DNA of 33,726 nt, from assembly GCA_947372465.1 (NCBI GenBank), contig CANBTT010000032.1:1-33726 (forward strand), given 5' to 3'. The position numbers and the translations under genes are program-made. Every line of letters begins with the position of its first letter. Position 1 is the stretch's first letter. Positions 8,926 to 16,792 of the stretch are shown piece by piece. Source of the stretch: Burkholderiales bacterium. GTDB lineage: Bacteria; Pseudomonadota; Gammaproteobacteria; Burkholderiales; Burkholderiaceae_C. The notes beneath the pieces were generated by a model that did no database searches, was not told the DNA's origin, and was given only the letters and a program-made list of their open reading frames with translations.

Positions 8926-9294
8926 TCAAGACGTGGGCCAATGACCCACGCACACTTCGATGGCCACTTCACAGTCCTCAAAGATCTCAAGTTTTGCGAT
9001 CTTGACCTTGACGCCAAGCACGCCAGGCAACTGCATGAGTCGCGTGGCGACTTTTCCGATCAAGGTTTCAAGCAAATTGATGTGTTCTGCTGTGCACTCG
9101 TTGATGATGATTTGGCGCACCTTTCGGTAGTCCAGAACTCGCATGATGTCGTCATCTGAGGGGAGCAAGGGTTGCTCGCCCAAGTTGAGTTCTGCATCGA
9201 CTTGGATGGGCTGAGGTGCGGTCTTTTCAACATCAAGAATGCCTAAATTGGCATTGAATTTGAGTCCCTTCAAGGACAAGGTTTGTTGGTTCAT
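8926..9294 (-). CDS. folB: Dihydroneopterin aldolase-like protein (second of two tandem FolB paralogues)
   Basis: FolB-fold enzymes cleave 7,8-dihydroneopterin to 6-hydroxymethyl-dihydropterin in folate synthesis, or epimerise related pterins. This 122-residue protein has the T-fold pattern. LGILDVEKTAPQPIQVDAEL carries the substrate-binding Glu, SDDDIMRVLDYRKVRQII matches the family 'D....dY..v' segment, and VKIAKLEIF holds a Lys at the catalytic position. The usual Lys-Pro is Lys-Leu here, so it is the more divergent copy. Its ATG overlaps the stop of the upstream copy by four bases (ATGA), indicating translational coupling. It could work as a dihydroneopterin-type epimerase or as a partner subunit; the sequence alone does not tell. 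Confidence 0.85.
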   Translation of the reverse strand: MNQQTLSLKGLKFNANLGILDVEKTAPQPIQVDAELNLGEQPLLPSDDDIMRVLDYRKVRQIIINECTAEHINLLETLIGKVATRLMQLPGVLGVKVKIAKLEIFEDCEVAIEVCVGHWPTS

Positions 9295-9677
9295 GTGCGA
9301 GCCCTAAAAATTTCGACCCCAACGGCTGCGCAATCGGGATAGACATCGGGTTTGCGGGTCGAGAGTTGAACCGCCAAAACTTGTGGGTTTGCAAGAAGCT
9401 CGGAAGCGAGTTCATCACAAAGCGTCTCTTGCAAATGAATGTGTCCTTTTGCAATTCGAGAGAGGACCACGTGGCGGATGAAGTCGTAGTCAACGACTTG
9501 CCGGATGTCATCAGAGGATGGGCTTGTTGACTTTAAATCCACATACAAATCGACATCGATCAATAGGCGCTGGGGGGTCGCGAGCTCAAAGTCATGGATA
9601 CCAATGCTGGCCATGACCTCCAAGTCTTTTACAAAAAGTCGCCGACAAGCTTTGAGCAATGGATTGAAGGGCGTCAT
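9291..9677 (-). CDS. folB: Dihydroneopterin aldolase (first of two tandem FolB paralogues)
   Basis: This 128-residue T-fold protein is the more canonical of the pair. FVKDLEVMASIGIHDFELATPQRLLIDVDLYV gives the N-terminal strands with the conserved Glu, written here as two joined family blocks. SSDDIRQVVDYDFIRHVV is the central motif, and STRKPDVYPDCAAVGVEIF carries the catalytic Lys followed by Pro. It is first in a minus-strand operon, with the second folB overlapping by four bases and ttcA further down. Upstream, 120 AT-rich bases separate it from the divergent DUF1800 gene. The ATG at 9677 has only a weak purine stretch (AAAGG) set rather far upstream. Confidence 0.9.
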   Translation of the reverse strand: MTPFNPLLKACRRLFVKDLEVMASIGIHDFELATPQRLLIDVDLYVDLKSTSPSSDDIRQVVDYDFIRHVVLSRIAKGHIHLQETLCDELASELLANPQVLAVQLSTRKPDVYPDCAAVGVEIFRART

Positions 9678-9797
9678 CAGAGGGTCATGCCTTTATGGTT
9701 TAATGAATACAAATGCACCGAAAAACCCTAAAAATAGTCATCTAAAATAAAGTAAAAATGATAAATTTGGGGCCGAGTCAATCATTGTGAGTTTTTA
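9678..9797. promoter_or_regulatory. AT-rich divergent promoter region between folB and the DUF1800 operon
   Basis: These 120 bases are visibly richer in A and T than the flanking genes and separate two divergent operons. A possible plus-strand -10-like GATAAA lies near 9759, but I see no strong -35. GTGAG at 9787-9791 is a suitable ribosome site six bases before the DUF1800 ATG. Confidence 0.4.
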
Positions 9798-11420
9798 ATG
9801 TCTATGAAAAAAATTCAACGCATCGCGCTTTGGTCAATGGCTTTCTTGCTTTTGAGTTGCAACGATCAAAATGCAGTTCAAACGCTTGCCAAAACAGATG
9901 TCTTCTCCAACAGCGATGGACAAGTGAGCGCCGTTGTCAACACCCCCAATGCACTTGGATTTTACGCGGCTTCTCGCTTTTTAGAGCAAGCCTCTTGGGG
10001 CCCAACCCCTCAGTCGGTCAGTGAGGTGAGGCGTTTGGGTTATGCCGCTTGGATAGACAAGCAATTGAGCCAGCCCGCGACCTTGACCAATCCACCCAGT
10101 TATGTGATTGATTATACGGCGAACGACGGGGTGACAGAACCCCGTGCCTACAACTGGATACCCATTCGCTTTTTTGAAATGACCGCCATTGGACAAGATC
10201 AATTGAGGCAACGCGTGTCTTGGGCTTTGTACAACTTCATTCCAGCGTCAAACGGAAGTGCAATTTATCGCCCCAGTTACTACGACTTCATACAACAAAA
10301 CAGTCTCTCTTCCTTTGATCAACTGCTCAAGGCGGTTTCATTGAGCCCGTCGATGGGCTTTTTCTTGAACAACACGGACAACACCGCCAGCGTGCCCAAC
10401 GAAAACTTTGCCCGTGAAGTCATGCAACTCTTTTCTGTTGGACTGGTTCAATTGAACATGGATGGCAGCATAAAAAGAGATGCCAATGGCGTGCCTTTGC
10501 AAACTTACAGCCAGGCCGATGTGATCGATGCCACCAAAGCCGTGTCGGGCTGGGGCAACAATTGGAACAAAAATTTACCCAAAACAAATGGTTGCAATTG
10601 CCAAGTCCCCATGGTTCCCAAAGATGCCTCACAGCACAATTCAAGTTCTAAAAAAATACTGGGCACCACCATCCCGGCCAATCAAACCACACAACAAGAC
10701 TTGGATGCGTTCATCAAAATATTGGTCAACCACCCCAATACAGCGCCCTTTGTATCCAGAAGATTGATTCAAAACTTGGTCACGAGCGACCCCAGTCCTG
10801 ACTACATTTCAAGAATAGCCAAGGTTTTTGTCGACAGCAAGGCTGATCTGTCGCAAGTGGTGAAGGCCATTCTCTTGGACACAGAAGCAAGAGTGGGTGA
10901 CAACCCAAGCGCACAAACACCTCGAGTGGGAAAAATCAAAGAGCCCATTTTGATCAGAACCTCTTTGATGAGGGGCTTGTCGTGTAAAACCACCATCATG
11001 AGTAAAAACAACAGTGCCCAAGCTGACAACGCGGTTCAAGACCCCATCAATGCACCCACGGTGTTTGGTTACGTTTCCCCAGATTACAAAGCACCTGTCA
11101 GTTTGACCAATTTACCAGAACAGTCCTTGATGAACTTGTCTGCCTTTAACAATCGAAACTCTTTGGGCTACAACTTCACGCTGGATAACCTACAAAACGC
11201 GGGATGCGACATCGCGCCCTTTTTGGCGGCGGCTCAAAGCGCCAATGCGGATTTGATTCAGCTCTTTAGCGAGCGGTTTTTCCGTGGCCGTATGCCTCCC
11301 GCGCTCAGCAATGGGGTCAACAGTTTGCTCAGCAATGACTTGGCCAGCGAGAGTGCGTTCAACAAAGTGTTTTACTTGTTGGGCCTTTTGATTTCTTCCT
11401 CAGCCTTTGGAGTGGTGTAA
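9798..11420 (+). CDS. DUF1800 family lipoprotein
   Basis: The molecular function of DUF1800 is not known to me; members are exported and often encoded next to DUF1501 genes. The first 21 residues form a lipoprotein signal, MSMKKIQRIALWSMAFLLLS followed by Cys 21. The family domain begins around ASRFLEQASWGPT and continues with LRQRVSWALYNFIP, NENFAREVMQLFSVGLVQLN and ADVIDATKAVSGWG. Later segments ILVNHPNTAPFVSRRLIQNLV and VVKAILLDTEAR are also typical. The length is 540 residues. A purine-rich GTGAG precedes the ATG at 9798, and an in-frame ATG at 9804 is an alternative. Its stop codon overlaps the start of the DUF1501 gene (TAATG). It is the first gene of a four-gene operon. The lipid anchor would place it at the periplasmic face of a membrane. 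Confidence 0.93.
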   Translation: MSMKKIQRIALWSMAFLLLSCNDQNAVQTLAKTDVFSNSDGQVSAVVNTPNALGFYAASRFLEQASWGPTPQSVSEVRRLGYAAWIDKQLSQPATLTNPPSYVIDYTANDGVTEPRAYNWIPIRFFEMTAIGQDQLRQRVSWALYNFIPASNGSAIYRPSYYDFIQQNSLSSFDQLLKAVSLSPSMGFFLNNTDNTASVPNENFAREVMQLFSVGLVQLNMDGSIKRDANGVPLQTYSQADVIDATKAVSGWGNNWNKNLPKTNGCNCQVPMVPKDASQHNSSSKKILGTTIPANQTTQQDLDAFIKILVNHPNTAPFVSRRLIQNLVTSDPSPDYISRIAKVFVDSKADLSQVVKAILLDTEARVGDNPSAQTPRVGKIKEPILIRTSLMRGLSCKTTIMSKNNSAQADNAVQDPINAPTVFGYVSPDYKAPVSLTNLPEQSLMNLSAFNNRNSLGYNFTLDNLQNAGCDIAPFLAAAQSANADLIQLFSERFFRGRMPPALSNGVNSLLSNDLASESAFNKVFYLLGLLISSSAFGVV

Positions 11421-12781
11421 TGGATCGCCGTACCTTTGTGAATCGACTTTTGGTGGCCGGTGGCTTGAGTGGTGCGAGTGCACTGACGTTCAATGCGTCC
11501 ATGGCTGCAAGCAGCAACTTGAGTGGCTACAAGGCCTTGGTCTGCATTCACTTGAACGGAGGCTGTGATGGCAACGATGTGATCGTGCCCACCGACAGTG
11601 CGCATGCCGACTACATCAAATCCAGACCCAATGTGGGCCTTAAAAAGGACGCACTGACACCGTTGTCAGGCTCTTTTTTAGGTCACACCATGGGCCTCAA
11701 TCCTGCGCTCAAAAGCCTTGTCCCTTTGTTCAACGCAGGTAAGCTTGGCGCCATTGTCAACGTTGGGCCCTTGGTCAAGCCCACAACGGCTCAAGAGGTT
11801 TTGGCTGGAACAGCCAAATTGCCACCCTTTTTGTACTCTCACCCAGAGCAAACGGCCCTGGTCAATGGATGGATGGGCGACCAAGATCCCAGCGGCTGGG
11901 GGGGACGCGCGATGGAAGCCATGGACCCAGTGGCTGCTTTTAAGTCGCCCTTGATCTCGGTCAACAACAACCAGTCAACCTTGGTCTTGGGTCAGAGAAG
12001 CAAAATCATCACCGCCTCTTCATACCCATCGACCAACATTGGGCGGGCCAATTTACTTGATCCCAAAAACCAGTGGACCCAAATTATGGATTCATTGTCT
12101 CGCTTTCAAAGTCCCAACCAAGTGAGCGCTGAGTATGCTCGGACCTTTAAAGGCATTTTTGCGGATGCCCAAGAATTGGCCCTGGCAGCACAAAAGGTGC
12201 CTGAGCCCAGTGGCTTTGGAGCCGCTGGTATTTCACGGCAATTGGCCATGGTATCAAGGCTCGTGTCTTATTACAAAACAACAGGGGCAACTCGACAGAT
12301 TTTTTCACTTCAGTGGGGGTCCTTTGACACCCACACCAACCAGCGGGGTGTGAATGACTTGCCCCTGGGTCAGGACACACAACTGTCGGATTTGGCAGAG
12401 GCTTTGGTCTCCTTTCAAGCCGCCTTGGAAAAAACCGGTCTGTCCAACGATGTGGCGTTGCTGGTCACCAGCGAATTTGGTCGAACTTTGGACGAGGCGT
12501 CAGGTTTAGGATCGGACCATGCATGGGGCAACCATTGGTTGGTGATGGGCAACACGGTCAAGGGAGGGCAAATGTATGGTGCCAAGTTCCCAAGTCTCGT
12601 GCTTGGCGGTGTGGACGATGCGCATCCGCAAAAGAGAGGCTATTGGGTACCGCAAATCTCCAATGACCAAGTCGCTGCAGATTTATTGACTTGGTTGGGC
12701 TTGCCCTCTTCATCATTGACCACGGTGCTGCCCAATTTGAACAACTTTAGCAATAAAACCGTGGGCTTCATGCTTGCTTAA
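11420..12781 (+). CDS. DUF1501 family protein, Tat-exported
   Basis: DUF1501 proteins are related in fold to the alkaline phosphatase/sulfatase group, but their substrate is unknown. The N-terminus MDRRTFVNRLLVAGGLSGAS has a twin-arginine motif and a hydrophobic stretch, so export of a folded, probably metal-bound protein through Tat is likely. Family motifs are HLNGGCDGNDVIVP (44-57), SFDTHTN (301-307), TSEFGRT (350-356) and GSDHAWGNHW (364-373). These hold Asp and His residues that could bind metal. The total length is 453 residues. It shares one base with the upstream DUF1800 stop, so the two are translationally coupled, and 38 bases separate it from the zinc protease gene. Pairing with DUF1800 is recurrent in bacteria; pairing with a metzincin is the unusual part. 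Confidence 0.93.
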   Translation: MDRRTFVNRLLVAGGLSGASALTFNASMAASSNLSGYKALVCIHLNGGCDGNDVIVPTDSAHADYIKSRPNVGLKKDALTPLSGSFLGHTMGLNPALKSLVPLFNAGKLGAIVNVGPLVKPTTAQEVLAGTAKLPPFLYSHPEQTALVNGWMGDQDPSGWGGRAMEAMDPVAAFKSPLISVNNNQSTLVLGQRSKIITASSYPSTNIGRANLLDPKNQWTQIMDSLSRFQSPNQVSAEYARTFKGIFADAQELALAAQKVPEPSGFGAAGISRQLAMVSRLVSYYKTTGATRQIFSLQWGSFDTHTNQRGVNDLPLGQDTQLSDLAEALVSFQAALEKTGLSNDVALLVTSEFGRTLDEASGLGSDHAWGNHWLVMGNTVKGGQMYGAKFPSLVLGGVDDAHPQKRGYWVPQISNDQVAADLLTWLGLPSSSLTTVLPNLNNFSNKTVGFMLA

Positions 12782-12819
12782 ACCCCCTCGCTTGTCATCC
12801 GTCAAAAAAGAGAACAACC

Positions 12820-15093
12820 ATGGCAACATTCGGATCCCTCACTTCTGCCACAAGCGCCAACAACACCTACACGGGAACGGGTGGATTTGATGTAGTCAAT
12901 TACTATCAAAGCAAAAACAACTACAGCATCACCTACGATGCGCCGAACGATAAAATCACCGTTAGAAACAACAAAACAGGTGTCATTGACACTCTGATTG
13001 GGATTTCGGAAATTTATTTCAATGCAGGCAATCCAGATGTTTGGCTTGCACCCAAAGTCTTGAATTTTAATTACCCGGCAAACAGTCCCTACATCAATTT
13101 GTATTTAAGTGCAGGCGCTCAAAACATCAGCCTAGACGCTTGGACCAACGTCGTTGTCGGCCAAGGCAATGAAACCATCGTCAACGACCTCTACCCGACA
13201 TCACGAACTTTGGGAACGGTTGCTTTTTGGGGTTCGACCAAAGGCGCCAATGTTGACTTAGAAAGTGGGCGAGCAACGTCTGGGGATGGGTATGCCATCA
13301 CGATCAAGAACATCTATCACGTCAGGTTCAATGGCGCGAACGGTGATACAGCTTATGGCTCCTCTGGCTCAGACACCTTTTATTTTGACGGCTTCACAAA
13401 AGGCAATGCCTCCTTCATTGATGGGCGAGATGGGGTGGACACGGCAGATTTTTATTCTGGCCTTCTCTCAGAATACATTCTCAAAACGAGCGTCGATGGC
13501 AAAACCACCACCATTCAAAGGAATGGCTATACCGCCAACTTCAACAATGTGGAAACGTTCTTGTTTCATCAAAATGGGACACAAAACATCAGCTTGAATT
13601 ACAAGGACTTCATTGACTTTTCAGCCGTAGGTCCTGCAACGCTAATTGCTTCAAAAAATCTATGGCAAAACACGCTGAGCGCTCAGGGCAATCAATTAAG
13701 CTTCAGTTTCATGTCGGCCTCACCCACCTATGGGGGTGCAGATGGGGGCACTGGGTTTACAGCACCCACGGAGAACTACAAAACAGCTGTCAAGAGCATC
13801 CTCTCTCAATTGTCAAAATTCATTGGCATTGATTTTGTGGAGATCAGTGACGCGACTTCAAGTTATGGGCAATTGCGCTTTGGTGCCAATCAACAAGCGA
13901 GCACCAAGGGCTACTCTTTCAATCCATCGGATTCTGCCACTGACAAGGCGGGGGACGTTTGGCTTGATGTTGAAACCTTGTCGTTGATGAGTCCTGGCCA
14001 AGAGGGCTATCAAGTCCTGCTGCATGAAGTGGGGCATGCGCTGGGTTTGATTCATCCCCAAGGTGAAACCGATCCTGTCACTGGTACCAGCGCCAGATTG
14101 CTTGGGCAATGGAACAACAATCTTTATACAGTGATGTCAGATGTCCAGGCCTCCAACCATCTTTGGCAATCGTGGTTCGGGCCTTTAGATATGCAAGCAC
14201 TTCAAACTCTGTATGGCGCGAAAGCCGCAAGCTTCAATCCAGCGGACACCAATTATGTTTTAAAGGATGCTGATGGTCAGAAGCTCCAAACTTTAAGCGA
14301 TGCAGGAGGCCTCAACACCATCGATTGCTCAGGGCTTACTTTGGGCGTCTCCATCAGTTTGAGGCCCAACACATTTTCCTCCGTTGGCAAGACAATGGAT
14401 GACCTGGCGGCATTCAACAACATGTACATCGACTCTTTAACGATCATTCAAAACGTGAGTGGAAGTCGTTTTGACGATGTATTGATCGGCAACGATCAAA
14501 GCAATGTTTTTTACCCCCTGGAGGGCAATGACATCATTGATGGAAAAGGCGGCATCAATCGAGCGGTGTTTCAAGGCGCTGCTGGCGGGTATTCCTGGGA
14601 CATCAATGCCAGCAACCAGCATTTGAACGTGGCCGACAAAGGTCAAAAGTTAGGAAACAAAGATTTGTTCAACATTCAGCGCTTGAATTTTTCTGACACA
14701 AACATTGCATTCGATTTGATGCCAACGGATTCTGGTGGGAAAACTGCCCAAATATTGGGTGCGGCCTTTGGTTTGAGCGCGCTCAGCAACAAGCCGTATG
14801 TTGGCATTGGCTTGAGTTTGTTCGATGGTGCCATGGGTTTGCAAGACGTGGCCACCCTCGCCATCCAAACTGGGCTGGTGAGTGCACCTGACAACACGTC
14901 TTTCGTCAAAGCGGTTTGGAGCAATGTGGTGGGCTCTCCCATTGATGACGCCAATTTAAATACGTATGTGGGCCAATTGAACAAGGATGCATTCACGCAA
15001 GCGTCCCTCTTGGTTTTGGCGGCGACGTCCAGCTTCAATACCAGCCACATCAATTTGGCAGGTCTAGCACAAACGGGTTTGGAATACGTTTAA
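12820..15093 (+). CDS. Serralysin-like (M10-type) zinc metalloprotease with flanking RTX-like modules
   Basis: The zinc site is complete: HEVGHALGLIH at residues 402-412 matches HExxHxxGxxH. The Met-turn YTVMSD follows at 436-441, and GPLDMQALQTLYGA (454-467) matches the end of the serralysin catalytic domain. The 757-residue protein is unusual in layout. About 270 residues of beta-rich, RTX-like sequence precede the catalytic part (about 280-470), with GSSGSDTFYF at 180-189. After it come weak RTX-type glycine/aspartate repeats (IGNDQSNVFYPLEGNDIIDG, 556-575). A C-terminal domain (about 640-757) ends in INLAGLAQTGLEYV. There is no N-terminal signal peptide, so export by a C-terminal signal and a type I system elsewhere in the genome is my inference. 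It is third in the operon, and the last domain is shared with the next gene. Confidence 0.88.
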   Translation: MATFGSLTSATSANNTYTGTGGFDVVNYYQSKNNYSITYDAPNDKITVRNNKTGVIDTLIGISEIYFNAGNPDVWLAPKVLNFNYPANSPYINLYLSAGAQNISLDAWTNVVVGQGNETIVNDLYPTSRTLGTVAFWGSTKGANVDLESGRATSGDGYAITIKNIYHVRFNGANGDTAYGSSGSDTFYFDGFTKGNASFIDGRDGVDTADFYSGLLSEYILKTSVDGKTTTIQRNGYTANFNNVETFLFHQNGTQNISLNYKDFIDFSAVGPATLIASKNLWQNTLSAQGNQLSFSFMSASPTYGGADGGTGFTAPTENYKTAVKSILSQLSKFIGIDFVEISDATSSYGQLRFGANQQASTKGYSFNPSDSATDKAGDVWLDVETLSLMSPGQEGYQVLLHEVGHALGLIHPQGETDPVTGTSARLLGQWNNNLYTVMSDVQASNHLWQSWFGPLDMQALQTLYGAKAASFNPADTNYVLKDADGQKLQTLSDAGGLNTIDCSGLTLGVSISLRPNTFSSVGKTMDDLAAFNNMYIDSLTIIQNVSGSRFDDVLIGNDQSNVFYPLEGNDIIDGKGGINRAVFQGAAGGYSWDINASNQHLNVADKGQKLGNKDLFNIQRLNFSDTNIAFDLMPTDSGGKTAQILGAAFGLSALSNKPYVGIGLSLFDGAMGLQDVATLAIQTGLVSAPDNTSFVKAVWSNVVGSPIDDANLNTYVGQLNKDAFTQASLLVLAATSSFNTSHINLAGLAQTGLEYV

Positions 15094-15101
15094 ACTTTCA
15101 C

Positions 15102-15962
15102 ATGAGCACAATCACAGGCGCGCTGAACAATCAGTTTTTAGAAAAACTCACCGGTACGGCTGGAAACGATGAAGTCTACCCAAGGGGTGGCTGGGACATG
15201 GTTGATGGCGCCATGGGCTATGACGTGGTGCACGTTCAAGGTCAAGCGGCTGACTACAAGATCACCAACATCAATGGGGTGATCTACATCGATTCGGTAT
15301 CAGCAGCGAGCTCAAGCATCCAAGAGACGCAATTGATCAATGTCGAGAAGATCCAGTTTGACAACACAAGTGTCGACTTGACCGCGTCCATCCAATTCAC
15401 CAACCATCCTGGGGGGGAGCATTTTCAAGGCGGTGCAGGCATCGATGTGCTGAGTTTCGAGCTCAATCGATCGGCTTACGATGTGAGTAAAAGTGGCAAT
15501 CTTTTTGTGGTGATGGACAACGTCAGCACTGGGGGGGTGGACCTGCTCTCTGGCATCGAGCGCTTGAGCTTCAAAGATGTCAAGGTGGCCCTCGATTTGG
15601 ATGGCAACGCCGGTGATGTGGTCAAGATCCTTGGCGCGGTCTTTGGAGCCAGCGCTTTAAAAACACATCCTGAGTACGTGGGCATTGGATTGACCTACCG
15701 GGATGCGGGCATGGGTTTCAATGCCCTCACCTCACTGGCACTCACGGCTGCAAATCTCAATACACCTCAAAGCTTGGTGACTCAGTTGTGGCTCAATGTG
15801 ATGCACCAAGCGGGCAGTGATGCTCAACTGCAGCCCTTTTTGCAAATGCTGAGCGCTGGAACTGCCCCCATTGATTTGGCCGTGATGGCGGCCAATGCAC
15901 CACAAAATTTGAGCAGCATCAACCTCATTGGCTTGGCGAGCACGGGGGTGGTGTACGTCTGA
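15102..15962 (+). CDS. RTX-like repeat protein sharing the C-terminal domain of the neighbouring protease
   Basis: This 286-residue protein looks like the protease without its catalytic domain. Residues 14-45 resemble degenerate RTX repeats (GTAGNDEVYPRGGWDMVDG). Two copies of a ~45-residue beta module follow, ending in INVEKIQFDNTSVDL (79-93) and IERLSFKDVKVALDL (152-166). The last ~115 residues (172-286) align with protease residues 641-757. Shared positions include ILGAVFGASAL, YVGIGLTYRDAGMG and the terminal INLIGLASTGVVYV. The C-terminal domain resembles DUF4214-like regions found at the ends of secreted RTX proteins in Burkholderiales. No signal peptide is seen. The gene starts eight bases after the protease stop, with a weak ribosome site. 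It may be a surface or matrix partner, a decoy or an inhibitor; nothing in the sequence decides. Confidence 0.8.
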   Translation: MSTITGALNNQFLEKLTGTAGNDEVYPRGGWDMVDGAMGYDVVHVQGQAADYKITNINGVIYIDSVSAASSSIQETQLINVEKIQFDNTSVDLTASIQFTNHPGGEHFQGGAGIDVLSFELNRSAYDVSKSGNLFVVMDNVSTGGVDLLSGIERLSFKDVKVALDLDGNAGDVVKILGAVFGASALKTHPEYVGIGLTYRDAGMGFNALTSLALTAANLNTPQSLVTQLWLNVMHQAGSDAQLQPFLQMLSAGTAPIDLAVMAANAPQNLSSINLIGLASTGVVYV

Positions 15963-15979
15963 GCGGAGGGGTCGAGTTT

Positions 15980-16792
15980 TCAGGTCTTTTGTGCAAACAA
16001 CTCGTCGACCATGAACATCACGTCTCTTGCCAAGGGCACCAAGTGTTGACCACAGTCCACCTTGATGGTGGTGCCTGTCAAGCTGGACGTTGAAGCCAAA
16101 AAGAAGCAACTTTTGGCGACGTCCGCTGGGTCGATGGCTTTTTGCAGCAAATTGACTTTGCTGGCCTTTTCAAAATTCTCTTGTGTTTGGTCTCCACTCA
16201 AATACATGAGTCCTGGAGAAACCGCATTGACCCGCACCGTTGGTGCCAACGATTGCGCTTGCAAGCTGACGGCCCGTTCCAAGGCCAATTTGGACAAGGT
16301 GTAGCTGAAGTAATCGGGGTTCAAGTTGAACACCTTTTGATCGAGCACATGCACAATGCTGGGGAGGCTCTGAACAATAGAGGGGGAGGCTTTTTGGTTT
16401 TCTTGGTAGAAATTGGCCAAGCATTGACCCAGTTTCATGGGCGCTAGTAAATTGACTTTCAATTGCGCCATGGCCAACTCGCCTGTGAAGTCCAGTCCCG
16501 AGTCGGGTTCAAACAAAGAGGCATTGTTGACAATGCACTGCAGTGCATGGCCTGCGCTGTCGACCGTGTTGTAAAAGAGGTCGGTGACTTCTTGCTCTGA
16601 GGACAGCTCCGCCTTGAGCAGTTGGGTTTTGACCCCAGGAAAAAGCCCAGCCATTTCTGATTGAAGTGCCTGCGCCAAGTCCAGGGACTTGTTGTAATGC
16701 ACGGTGACATCCCACCCCTTGGAGGCAAAACACAGGGCGATTTCACGTCCAAGACGGGTGGCGCCTCCGGTGACCAATACCATGGGGTTCAT
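15980..16792 (-). CDS. Pteridine reductase-type short-chain dehydrogenase (FolM/PTR1-like)
   Basis: This is a 270-residue Rossmann-fold SDR. TGGATRLG at 8-15 is the nucleotide-binding loop, and VNNASLF at 88-94 is the core NNAG-type motif. The active-site Tyr 164 and Lys 168 lie in YTLSK. The residue 13 before Tyr, normally Ser in SDRs, is Asp 151 (VHVLDQKVF). The same Asp-13-Tyr-3-Lys arrangement is known in Leishmania PTR1 and E. coli FolM, which reduce dihydropterins with NADPH. That makes a dihydromonapterin or dihydrofolate reductase role likely, and fits the folB genes about 6 kb away. The ATG at 16792 was chosen because it puts the loop at the normal distance from the N-terminus; the frame continues to a TTG at 16849. 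It is convergent with the RTX-like gene, 17 bases away. Confidence 0.88.
   Translation of the reverse strand: MNPMVLVTGGATRLGREIALCFASKGWDVTVHYNKSLDLAQALQSEMAGLFPGVKTQLLKAELSSEQEVTDLFYNTVDSAGHALQCIVNNASLFEPDSGLDFTGELAMAQLKVNLLAPMKLGQCLANFYQENQKASPSIVQSLPSIVHVLDQKVFNLNPDYFSYTLSKLALERAVSLQAQSLAPTVRVNAVSPGLMYLSGDQTQENFEKASKVNLLQKAIDPADVAKSCFFLASTSSLTGTTIKVDCGQHLVPLARDVMFMVDELFAQKT

Noticed and set aside
15963..16014. CGAGTT/AACTCG pairing between the RTX-like gene and the SDR as a terminator
   Set aside because: The stem is only six pairs with a 20-base loop, and half of it lies inside the SDR coding sequence.
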